A DNA stretch of 64,000 nt, taken from Sphingobacteriaceae bacterium. Lineage in GTDB: Bacteria; Bacteroidota; Bacteroidia; B-17B0; Aurantibacillaceae. This document shows positions 9,532-16,449 of this stretch, in pieces (positions within the stretch are counted from its first letter, which is position 1; the number at the start of each line of letters is the position of its first letter). The position numbers were made by a program, and so were the translations under genes. Where the stretch lies: positions 425,041 through 489,040 of the forward strand of contig JADJXI010000020.1 of NCBI GenBank assembly GCA_016715905.1, in the 5' to 3' direction. The notes beneath the pieces were generated by a model that saw nothing but the letters and a program-made list of their open reading frames with translations, had not been told where the DNA came from and ran no database searches.

Positions 9532-10014
9532 TTGGAGTATATTCAGATATTTAAAGTGTTGCAGCAAAATAAAGTCAACTATTTATTGTGCGGCGGACTT
9601 GCAGTTAATATTTATGGTATACCGCGTATGACTGCTGATATAGATTTATTGTTGGAATTTACAGATGATAATATTATGAATTTTGAAAACGCGATGAAAG
9701 TGTTGAATTATCAAAACATGATACCCATTCATCTGTCTCAATTGGTTTTGAAGGAGGAAAGAATGAAATTAGTGAGCGAAAAAAATTTAATCGCGTATTC
9801 TTACTTTAATAAGGATGTTGGACATATGAATTTAGATGTGCTTTTAGATACTCCATTTTCATTTGATCAATTATGGAAAAACAGAGCGCAAAAGGAATTA
9901 AATGAAACATCGGTCAATTTAACCGGAATAGAGGATTTAATTGAGATGAAGAAGTATTCAAATCGGATTCAGGATAAAAATGATGTCATTCTATTATCAA
10001 AGCTGTTAAAATGA
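9532..10014 (+). CDS. minimal nucleotidyltransferase (AbiEii/DUF6036-like)
   Basis: 160 aa starting at TTG 9532; an in-frame TGA at 9520 excludes a longer ORF, and the first internal ATG would remove the core. The motif GGLAVNIYGIPRMTADIDLLLEF is the nucleotidyltransferase signature (GG...T.DIDLL, metal-binding Asp pair), with a third acidic residue in MNLDVLLD. Proteins of this type occur as toxins of type IV-like pairs or as orphan enzymes. It is followed, with an ATGA overlap at 10011-10014, by a 65-aa protein. Only one base separates it from the rocD stop, but its low-complexity, lysine-rich coding differs little from neighbours. Function inferred. Confidence 0.72.
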   Translation: MEYIQIFKVLQQNKVNYLLCGGLAVNIYGIPRMTADIDLLLEFTDDNIMNFENAMKVLNYQNMIPIHLSQLVLKEERMKLVSEKNLIAYSYFNKDVGHMNLDVLLDTPFSFDQLWKNRAQKELNETSVNLTGIEDLIEMKKYSNRIQDKNDVILLSKLLK

Positions 10015-10208
10015 AAATTCAACCTAAAAAAGAAAATGAAAATGTTGGTTTTCATTATACAGTAACGGATGAACAAATGGAAGCTTATTCAAAGTTAAGC
10101 ATTGAACAAAAACTTCAATGGTTAGCATCCACCGCCAAATTTATTTATGATATTCAGACTCCCGAAGAAAGAGAGCGTTGTAAACGAGCAAAAAATTTTA
10201 AATGGTAA
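10011..10208 (+). CDS. small soluble protein paired with the nucleotidyltransferase
   Basis: 65 aa with no signal peptide, highly charged and alpha-helical (YSKLSIEQKLQWLASTAKFIYDIQTPEERERCK). It overlaps the nucleotidyltransferase stop by ATGA and the bestrophin start by 7 bases. I recall similar small proteins beside DUF6036-type nucleotidyltransferases, which would fit a toxin/antitoxin-like partner, but that link is inference. No DNA-binding motif is obvious. Confidence 0.62.
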   Translation: MKIQPKKENENVGFHYTVTDEQMEAYSKLSIEQKLQWLASTAKFIYDIQTPEERERCKRAKNFKW

Positions 10209-11071
10209 CCTACAACCCCAAAGATTGGTTTAAGCTAATTTTTCATTTTCATAAATCAGATACGCTACGTATTCTGGCTTTAAATTTAATTTTATTGGGT
10301 TTAATTACAGCAGGAGTGGTTTACGCTGAGCATAAATATTTCCCATCGGATATACCATCACTTACTTTTTTTCATTCTATTTCCGGTTTTATTATTTCCA
10401 TGGTACTTGTTTTTCGTATCAATACAGCATACGACCGCTGGTGGGAGGGACGTAAGGCCTGGGGTTCTCTCATTAATAGTTCCCGCAACTTGGCCATTAA
10501 GTTTCACGCCATGGTGCCTATTCAGGAAAAAGAAATGCGCAAGGAATTATATTCCATGATTTCTACGTTTGCGTTTGTTTTGAAAGAACATTTGCGTAAT
10601 GAGTACAAAAAAGAAGAATTGGTTTTCGGGAATGTTTTGAAAGAAAACGAATTAACAAACGCAGATCATAAACCCGCTTTTGTTTCCTCGCGTTTATCCC
10701 GCTATGTTTTAGAATTCTGTCAAAAGAATAAGGACACGGAAAATGATTTTTTAATATTAGAACGAAATATCAGCGAACTGATTGATATTTGCGGCATTTG
10801 CGAACGTATAAAAAACACGCCTATTCCTTATTCCTATTCCATATTTATTAAGAAAATTATATTTGTATACATCATTACCATGCCTTTTACATTCGGACTT
10901 TCGGTTGGCTATTGGGCGGTTCCTATGGTAATGATAATATTTTACGCTTTTGCTTCTTTAGAGTTATTGAGTGAAGAAATTGAAGACCCTTTTGGTACCG
11001 ACCCCAATGATTTGCCAACGGATGAAATTGCACAAAAAATAAAAGCTAATGTAGGAGAAATCCTTCTTTAA
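10202..11071 (+). CDS. bestrophin-family anion channel (UPF0187/YneE-like)
   Basis: 289 aa. The signature FRINTAYDRWWEGRKAWGSLINSSRNLAIK (about 77-105) is that of bacterial bestrophin homologues. Four membrane segments are visible (about 22-42, 55-75, 215-235, 240-260), ending in the conserved SEEIEDPFGTDPNDLP motif. Such proteins form pentameric channels in the inner membrane. The start overlaps the preceding small gene by 7 bases. The RNA methyltransferase begins 1 base after the stop, so transcription is probably shared. Confidence 0.9.
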   Translation: MVTYNPKDWFKLIFHFHKSDTLRILALNLILLGLITAGVVYAEHKYFPSDIPSLTFFHSISGFIISMVLVFRINTAYDRWWEGRKAWGSLINSSRNLAIKFHAMVPIQEKEMRKELYSMISTFAFVLKEHLRNEYKKEELVFGNVLKENELTNADHKPAFVSSRLSRYVLEFCQKNKDTENDFLILERNISELIDICGICERIKNTPIPYSYSIFIKKIIFVYIITMPFTFGLSVGYWAVPMVMIIFYAFASLELLSEEIEDPFGTDPNDLPTDEIAQKIKANVGEILL

Positions 11072-11072
11072 T

Positions 11073-12257
11073 ATGGAAACGCTTAAATACGATTTTACGA
11101 AAACAGGAGATTTTGAAATTAAAGTCACCACCTTTTTTGGATTAGAAGAAATTCTTGCAGATGAATTGCGCAAGTTAGGCGGAAAAGAAGTAGAAATTTT
11201 TAAGAGAGGAGCTTCAGTTGTAGGTGATTTAGGATTCTTATATAAACTCAATTTAAATTTACATTCCGGTTTAAAAGTATTGGTGCCTTTAACCGGATTT
11301 AGCGCCAATAGCGAACAGGAATTATATGATAACATCAAGTTAATTCCCTGGGAAAAATTCATTTCGGTTACCGATCGCATCATGATTGAAAGTGTTTTAA
11401 ATTCCGATATTTTCTCACACAGTTTATTTGTTTCTCAAAAGGTAAAGGATGCCATAGCTGATCGATTCCGGGAAACGGCTGGTCGTCGCCCGGATGTGGA
11501 TTTAGTTCATCCCACCTTTAAATTATATGTTCATGTTTTTAAAAATCAGGTTAGCTTAAGTCTGGATAGTAGTGGAGATCCCTTATACAAAAGAGGGTAC
11601 AGAGCTGATATTAATGAAGCACCTATGAAAGAAGTTTTGGCGGCGGGATTAGTGAAGCTAAGTGGGTGGGAACCGCATCAACTTTTAATTGACGGTATGT
11701 GCGGAGCAGGAACCATTGCCATTGAAGCGGCTTTATGGGCAAATCATATTCCTCCGGGATACTATCGCAATAATTTTGTGTTTATGCGCTGGCAGAATTT
11801 TGATGAAAAATTGTACGATGTAGTTTACGAAAGCAGCATTAATAAAATAAAAAACAATCCGGTTGAGATTATCGCCAACGAAATAGAGGAAAGTACTTTT
11901 AAAAAGGCCAAAGGTAATGTGAAAAATGCGCAAGTAGAAGATTCGGTGACCTGTACCCATCAATCCTTTTTTGATATTACAACTGAAAGAAAAGGAGGAG
12001 TAATAATTTTAAATCCGCCCTATAACGAGCGTATGCCGGTGGAGGAAACCGAAAAATTGTACAAGGAGATAGGTGACAAACTGAAAAAAGATTTCAAAAA
12101 CTTTACGGCCTGGATTATTACCTCCGCACCCGAAGGCGTAAAAAGTGTAGGGTTACGACCAAGCCGAAGAATACAATTATATAACGGTTCATTAGATTGT
12201 CGCTATTTAAAATACGAATTGTATGAGGGGACGAAAAAGATTCATAAGTTGAAATAG
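11073..12257 (+). CDS. THUMP-domain 23S rRNA (guanine-N2)-methyltransferase, RlmL/RlmK N-half type
   Basis: 394 aa. The N-terminal THUMP region (about 20-160, TFFGLEEILADELRKLGG) binds RNA, and the C-terminal Rossmann methyltransferase shows LIDGMCGAGTIAIEAA (SAM binding, about 205) and the catalytic NPPYNERM (about 314). In Bacteroidota, proteins of this length match the RlmL (G2445) half of the enterobacterial RlmKL fusion. The exact target base is inferred. It follows the channel gene after one base. Confidence 0.88.
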   Translation: METLKYDFTKTGDFEIKVTTFFGLEEILADELRKLGGKEVEIFKRGASVVGDLGFLYKLNLNLHSGLKVLVPLTGFSANSEQELYDNIKLIPWEKFISVTDRIMIESVLNSDIFSHSLFVSQKVKDAIADRFRETAGRRPDVDLVHPTFKLYVHVFKNQVSLSLDSSGDPLYKRGYRADINEAPMKEVLAAGLVKLSGWEPHQLLIDGMCGAGTIAIEAALWANHIPPGYYRNNFVFMRWQNFDEKLYDVVYESSINKIKNNPVEIIANEIEESTFKKAKGNVKNAQVEDSVTCTHQSFFDITTERKGGVIILNPPYNERMPVEETEKLYKEIGDKLKKDFKNFTAWIITSAPEGVKSVGLRPSRRIQLYNGSLDCRYLKYELYEGTKKIHKLK

Positions 12258-12333
12258 GTTTTTATAAGGCCTTGGTTATTTTGCAAAAGCCTCATTTTTC
12301 TTACATATAGTACTGTTTAAGCGCCTAAATAAT

Positions 12334-12363
12334 TTGCTTTATCAAAAAATTGTTTTAATTTCG
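12334..12363 (+). promoter_or_regulatory. Bacteroidota-type promoter of the accessory operon
   Basis: TTG at 12334-12336 and TAATTTCG at 12356-12363 are separated by 19 bases, with one mismatch to TAnnTTTG. Transcription would begin near 12370, leaving about 11 nt to the ATG at 12381. Directly after it lies a perfect inverted repeat ATACAAA-CAT-TTTGTAT (12366-12382) that runs into the ATG. Confidence 0.5.
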
Positions 12364-12376
12364 TTATACAAACATT

Positions 12377-13747
12377 TTGTATGCAAAAGTCAAACACCCC
12401 CCCCTCAAGATAAAAATAACTCTGCGGAGCTATAAATCAGTTTTAGGCATATTATTTTTGTCAATTCCATATACCATAAACGCGCAAGTTCCACCCACCT
12501 TTACCTGTAATAATATTCAGGTAAACAACACCCTTACTGCTATGGGTTCTATGGAAACACAATCCATGACGGTGAATTCAACATTAACGGTAATGGACGA
12601 TGTTTCGGCCCAGCAAGATTTAAAAGTGGAAGGTTCATTGTATGCAAACGGACCGGCGATTTTTGCAGGTGCCGTGCAGATTGCCACACTTGCCGGTTCG
12701 GGGATTTCACAAATATTAAGTGATAACAGTGGGAACCTTTTTAAAGGCCCTGCTTTACCCCCAACATGGCCATGTATTCCTGCAGGCTTATTTTGGAGTT
12801 TGGGTGGAAACAATATTAATGCATTAAATAATACAATTTATCAAGGCATGTCAGACATTGGTACTTGCGATCAATTTGACTTCATTTTAAAAGCTAATAA
12901 TATAAACAGGCAATGGATTAAGCCCGACGGTAAAATTGGTTTTGGAATTCAAAACCCCGGAAGTACAAATGGCCCCGAATATCAGTTTCATCAGGGAGTT
13001 GCCCGATTAAGCGGAATGAATACATTTGGCGGACCTCAAATTATTTTTGACGGTGGAGCTCCCAGTACAAACGGTGATTGGGGTATTGAGTATTTGCCCA
13101 TCAGTAACACTTCAGTTCCAGGTTTAAATTTTTGGAAGCCATCAGGCAGTTTTAATAGTTACAATTATCTGCTTTTTATTTCTGATAGTGGTAAAGTTAG
13201 TGTTGGTGCGGTAACTGAATCTTCTTCTGCAAAATTTAATGTTGACGGCTGGAACGGTGACGCTGAAAGGGTAAAGGTAAACGCCAATAGAAAAGCCTAT
13301 TCGGTTATGAATAAAAATACTAATCAGCAGAATTTTGTTGTTTACGGAAATGGTAAAACACGTATAGGTATTAAGGAACCACTACCTGCGGGACCGCATG
13401 GAGATGCTATGTTGGCAGTTGATGGTAAAATATTAGCCAAAGAAATTTTTGTAAATATTCATAACAGTGTTTGGCCGGATTATGTTTTTAATAAGGATTA
13501 CCATTTAATGCCATTGAGTGAAGTGAAAAACAACATACTAGAAGAAAAACATTTGCCGGGCATTCCTTCTGCCAAAGAAATTGAAGAAATCGGAATTTCA
13601 CTTGGTGAAATGCAACGTATTCAGATGGAGAAAATAGAAAATCTTTATCTCTACATAATAAATCAGCAACATGAAATTGACGAATTAAGGACTGAACTAA
13701 ATGAATTAAAACTGGGAATTAAAAAAAATTCTAATAACTCAAAATGA
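12377..13747 (+). CDS. secreted tail-fibre-like surface protein, start disrupted by a C8 tract
   Basis: 456 aa when read from TTG 12377. The better start, ATG 12381, is out of frame: it reads eight codons through a run of eight C (12397-12404) and stops at TAA 12411. One extra C, or two fewer, would join it to the ORF. The reading frame encodes a signal peptide (SVLGILFLSIPYTINAQ), beta-rich repeats (VNNTLTAMGS..., VNSTLTVMDD...), and a C-terminal module WPDYVFNKDYHLMPLSEV...EKHLPGIPSAKEIEE.GISLGEMQ followed by a coiled coil. That module is common at the end of Bacteroidota fibre-like surface proteins. Probably a surface adhesin under phase variation; ATGA overlap with the next gene. Confidence 0.78.
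   Translation: MYAKVKHPPLKIKITLRSYKSVLGILFLSIPYTINAQVPPTFTCNNIQVNNTLTAMGSMETQSMTVNSTLTVMDDVSAQQDLKVEGSLYANGPAIFAGAVQIATLAGSGISQILSDNSGNLFKGPALPPTWPCIPAGLFWSLGGNNINALNNTIYQGMSDIGTCDQFDFILKANNINRQWIKPDGKIGFGIQNPGSTNGPEYQFHQGVARLSGMNTFGGPQIIFDGGAPSTNGDWGIEYLPISNTSVPGLNFWKPSGSFNSYNYLLFISDSGKVSVGAVTESSSAKFNVDGWNGDAERVKVNANRKAYSVMNKNTNQQNFVVYGNGKTRIGIKEPLPAGPHGDAMLAVDGKILAKEIFVNIHNSVWPDYVFNKDYHLMPLSEVKNNILEEKHLPGIPSAKEIEEIGISLGEMQRIQMEKIENLYLYIINQQHEIDELRTELNELKLGIKKNSNNSK
12397..12404 (+). repeat. poly-C tract (C8), candidate phase-variation switch
   Basis: Eight consecutive C residues, the longest C or G run I noticed in this AT-rich window. It lies five codons after ATG 12381. With 8 C the ATG frame ends at 12411; with 9 C (or 6) the ATG enters the 450-codon ORF. 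Homopolymer slippage at such a position is the classic on/off switch for surface proteins; a sequencing miscount would give the same picture. Confidence 0.7.
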
Positions 13748-14280
13748 AAATTAGAATTATAATATCACTTACTTTTTTATTATTTATTTTAGGGGACTGT
13801 AAAAAATACCCTGAAGATAAGTTCATTTCATTAAGAACTCCAAAAGCAAGGTTGGAATCTGGTAGATGGTACATTACCAAAATTCTATATGATGGAAATG
13901 ACATAACCTATCTATACAATGATTCTATTGCACCACGCAAATGCGATGATATCACTTTCCTCTTCGATTTTTGTGTTGAAAAAGCTGAACACGACCCATA
14001 TAGATTAGTTTATTTAGGATTAAAAGAACCGTCAAACGGGAATAGTATTAGTGATATTGCAACATGGGATGTTAGTTTCACTGAAAAGCGTAAGGAATTA
14101 TGTTTGAGCTATGGAGGAACTTATAATAAGATTAAGGATACCATTATACATCAAAAAATTCATTCGTTAATGTGGGGGTGCTGGGAAATTAATAAGTTAT
14201 ATGGAAAAAAATTACATATAACAAGACCAGATTATAATAATAAAACTTTAAAATATGAAGTGTCTTTTACTAAGATTTAA
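13744..14280 (+). CDS. cassette lipoprotein A
   Basis: 178 aa lipoprotein (hydrophobic signal, then LGDCKKYPEDK). It shares with two downstream lipoproteins a start of the form Cys-Lys-Lys-x-PED-x-x-SL followed by a short region where R-x-x-G-W/R-x-I-x-K-x-L-Y-D/N-G-x-D-I/V-T is conserved. The C-terminus has W.I.KLYGK.L.I........Y.V.F.K, again shared. The size and strand pattern suggest a small lipocalin-like barrel, which is inference. ATGA overlap with the surface gene upstream and a 26-nt overlap with the secreted gene downstream. Confidence 0.75.
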   Translation: MKIRIIISLTFLLFILGDCKKYPEDKFISLRTPKARLESGRWYITKILYDGNDITYLYNDSIAPRKCDDITFLFDFCVEKAEHDPYRLVYLGLKEPSNGNSISDIATWDVSFTEKRKELCLSYGGTYNKIKDTIIHQKIHSLMWGCWEINKLYGKKLHITRPDYNNKTLKYEVSFTKI

Positions 14281-14737
14281 TCTGGTATTTTTCTATATAG
14301 TGTTATGTAATCTTTGTTTAGCACAGCAAGATATCGATTTACACAAAAAATATTGGTATTATAAAAGCCGATTAAACAATGATTTTTTAAAAGTTGGGTT
14401 GAAGTCAGGAGAAAGTATCCCTTTTGGAGAAAGAGGATTCAATGAAACAACTTTTGATAACTACACTAATAGATTAAAAGCAGGAGACGCCAGTGCTCAA
14501 TTAGGATGTTACATTGCAGTTTTGGCTACTGAATATAGATTATTAAAAAACAAATTGCTTAAAGAAAAACATTTGCCGGGTGTGCCGTCTGCCCTTGAAA
14601 TTGAGAAAAATGGTTTGTCTTTAGGTGAAATGCAAAAGTTAAATTTTGAAAAAACAGAGGAACTTTACTTGTATATTATACAATTGAAAGAAGAAATTGA
14701 AGAGTTAAAGAAAGAAATTTCTAAGGTAAATAAATAA
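14255..14737 (+). CDS. chimeric secreted protein (cassette A partner)
   Basis: 160 aa. The first ~110 residues (signal peptide, HKKYWYYKSRLNNDFLKVGL, GESIPFGERGFNETTF, LGCYIAVLATEYRLLKN) match the N-terminus of the 873-aa protein at 16450. From residue ~113 it switches to the fibre-type tail KEKHLPGVPSALEIEKNGLSLGEMQ plus coiled coil, matching the end of the protein at 12377. Both join points share the 17-nt string GAAAAACATTTGCCGGG. It is therefore a fusion produced by deletion or recombination between members of the array. Overlaps lipoprotein A by 26 nt. Confidence 0.75.
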   Translation: MKCLLLRFNLVFFYIVLCNLCLAQQDIDLHKKYWYYKSRLNNDFLKVGLKSGESIPFGERGFNETTFDNYTNRLKAGDASAQLGCYIAVLATEYRLLKNKLLKEKHLPGVPSALEIEKNGLSLGEMQKLNFEKTEELYLYIIQLKEEIEELKKEISKVNK

Positions 14738-14744
14738 TTTATAA

Positions 14745-15290
14745 ATGTTTTTTTCACATTTAATTAAATCCTTGTTTTTAAAAAGGAATAAAATGCTTAT
14801 ACTTTTTTTAAGTTTAATGGGTTTAGTATTTATTACCTGCGAAAAGAAAAGGTATCCAGAGGACGAGCATCAATCCTTGTTTTCATCATATAAAAGAATC
14901 AGGGGCAATTGGACCATACAAAAATTACTATATAACGGAGTGGACGTAACTGAAGCTTTCAATGACTCTATTTACCCTTATAAAACTTGCGAATTAAATT
15001 TTGAGTTTAAAAAGTGGGTAAAGGTATATGACGGTAAAAAACCGAGAATGTTGTCGGTTTCAGCTAATGGAAGCATACTTGTAAATTTGGAGTATGCAAT
15101 TGAAATTAGCCAAAGAAATCTCATAGGAATTGGAGAATCTTCATATTTCCAAGAAACAACCAATCCTTCCGTCGAAAAACAATTGAAAAATTCCTTTAGT
15201 GGGTTTTACGACATAATGAAATTATATAAAGATGAATTGCATATTAAACCTGAATCAAGCAAATATGAAATATATTTTAAAAAGAAGTAA
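14745..15290 (+). CDS. cassette lipoprotein B
   Basis: 181 aa; an internal ATG at 14793 is an alternative start. Signal and lipobox-like LMGLVFITCEKKRYPEDEHQSL, then RGNWTIQKLLYNGVDVTEAFND, closely parallel to lipoprotein A (W.I.K.LY.G.D.T...NDS). The C-terminus MKLYKDELHI....KYEIYFKK repeats the pattern of A and C. The function is unknown. Its last 26 bases overlap the next gene, exactly as in cassette A. Confidence 0.75.
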   Translation: MFFSHLIKSLFLKRNKMLILFLSLMGLVFITCEKKRYPEDEHQSLFSSYKRIRGNWTIQKLLYNGVDVTEAFNDSIYPYKTCELNFEFKKWVKVYDGKKPRMLSVSANGSILVNLEYAIEISQRNLIGIGESSYFQETTNPSVEKQLKNSFSGFYDIMKLYKDELHIKPESSKYEIYFKKK

Positions 15291-15885
15291 TCTATTTTGC
15301 TTACTTACCATTTTAAATATAACTAGCTGTTTCTACGCACAATTAAGTGAAACAGAACTTCATAAAAAATACTGGTATTACAAAACCAGGTTAAATAATG
15401 ATTTTTTAAAGGTGGGTTTGGATACAGGGGAAAGTATTCCCTTTGGACAAAGAGGCTTTAATGAAACATCATTTGATGGGTATACTAATAAATTAAAGGC
15501 CGGTGATGCAACGGCTCAATTAGGTTGCTATATTGCCGTATTAGCCACCGAATATCGTTTGTTAAAAAACTCAGGACAGGATGTAAGTAAAATTAAACAT
15601 GAAATATTTTGCGCCTTAAATTCTATAAATCGATTAGATTATTATGCAGAAAAAATAATCGATAGTTGTCAGCATGCTGATAATCCACATAGTTCACCTG
15701 CGCCAAATTTAAATGGTTTTTTTGTTCGTGATGATGTACCTGCAAACTTTGCCAAAAAGAATTACCAACACTTGAATTATTTTACGGATTCATCTATTGT
15801 AAATCGTATAGGCAACGGCTGCCTTCAATTAGTTTTTTATGCCGGAAGCAATATCAAGCAATTGGGTTGTGGAATTTTTAAATAA
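15265..15885 (+). CDS. truncated secreted protein (cassette B partner)
   Basis: 206 aa from ATG 15265, chosen because it reproduces the 26-nt overlap of cassette A and opens a signal peptide (ILKRSNLFCLLTILNITSCFYAQ); an ATG at 15232 is also in frame. Residues 25-165 match the N-terminal part of the 873-aa protein (HKKYWYYK..LNNDFLKVG, KHEIFCALNSINRLDYYAE, PNLNGFFVRDD). After KNYQHLNYF the similarity stops and an unrelated 30-residue tail follows, so it looks like a decayed or deleted copy lacking the T9SS end. It may still be secreted to the periplasm. Confidence 0.7.
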   Translation: MKYILKRSNLFCLLTILNITSCFYAQLSETELHKKYWYYKTRLNNDFLKVGLDTGESIPFGQRGFNETSFDGYTNKLKAGDATAQLGCYIAVLATEYRLLKNSGQDVSKIKHEIFCALNSINRLDYYAEKIIDSCQHADNPHSSPAPNLNGFFVRDDVPANFAKKNYQHLNYFTDSSIVNRIGNGCLQLVFYAGSNIKQLGCGIFK

Positions 15886-15948
15886 AACAGAGTTGAGAAT
15901 TAATTGTTCATTAAAAAGAAAATACGAAATGGTTTTAAAGCCTGCATT

Positions 15949-16449
15949 ATGAGTTGCCGCTTAATTATATTAATTGTGCTTATCCTGTTTTTAGGGTCTT
16001 CTTGCAAAAAGCAAACTAAATATGAGGAGGACCCTAAAAAATCAAGAACCTCACCTAAACTGAGATTGAAAGGTACTTGGGGATTAGAAGACTATACCTT
16101 TAACTGTAATTCAATTATTCCACACCTTAATTTATTAAGTACAAAATATAATATAAATGAAACAACACTTCAATTTTCAGAAAGCTATAATAACAGATGG
16201 TCAACAAGTATTTCTTCAAATAATAAATCATTATACTCATACCATGACATTTTTAGCGACGATTATACTTTTTTTATTCAATATAGTGGAACAAATGATT
16301 CAATATGCTGCAAATGGTTTATTACTCCATTTAGATATGTTAGATACGTAGATTCTTATTGGCGAATAACAAAATTATATGACAAAGACCTAAATATAGT
16401 TTTAGACACTGATACAGGGCAATTTAAAATATTTTTTAAGAAGCAATAA
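15949..16449 (+). CDS. cassette lipoprotein C
   Basis: About 166 aa from ATG 15949 (a TTG at 15904 would add 15 residues). Signal peptide with a clear lipobox LFLGSSCKKQTKYEEDPKKSR. Shares with lipoproteins A and B the acidic stretch after Cys, a GTW.LEDY segment and the end W.ITKLYDKDL.I......FKIFFKK. It is the most divergent of the three and precedes the only full-length secreted partner; its TAA abuts the next ATG. Confidence 0.75.
   Translation: MSCRLIILIVLILFLGSSCKKQTKYEEDPKKSRTSPKLRLKGTWGLEDYTFNCNSIIPHLNLLSTKYNINETTLQFSESYNNRWSTSISSNNKSLYSYHDIFSDDYTFFIQYSGTNDSICCKWFITPFRYVRYVDSYWRITKLYDKDLNIVLDTDTGQFKIFFKKQ

Noticed and set aside
10964..11383. 139-aa antisense ORF over the channel and methyltransferase genes
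   Set aside because: Overlaps two well-supported genes; no domain.
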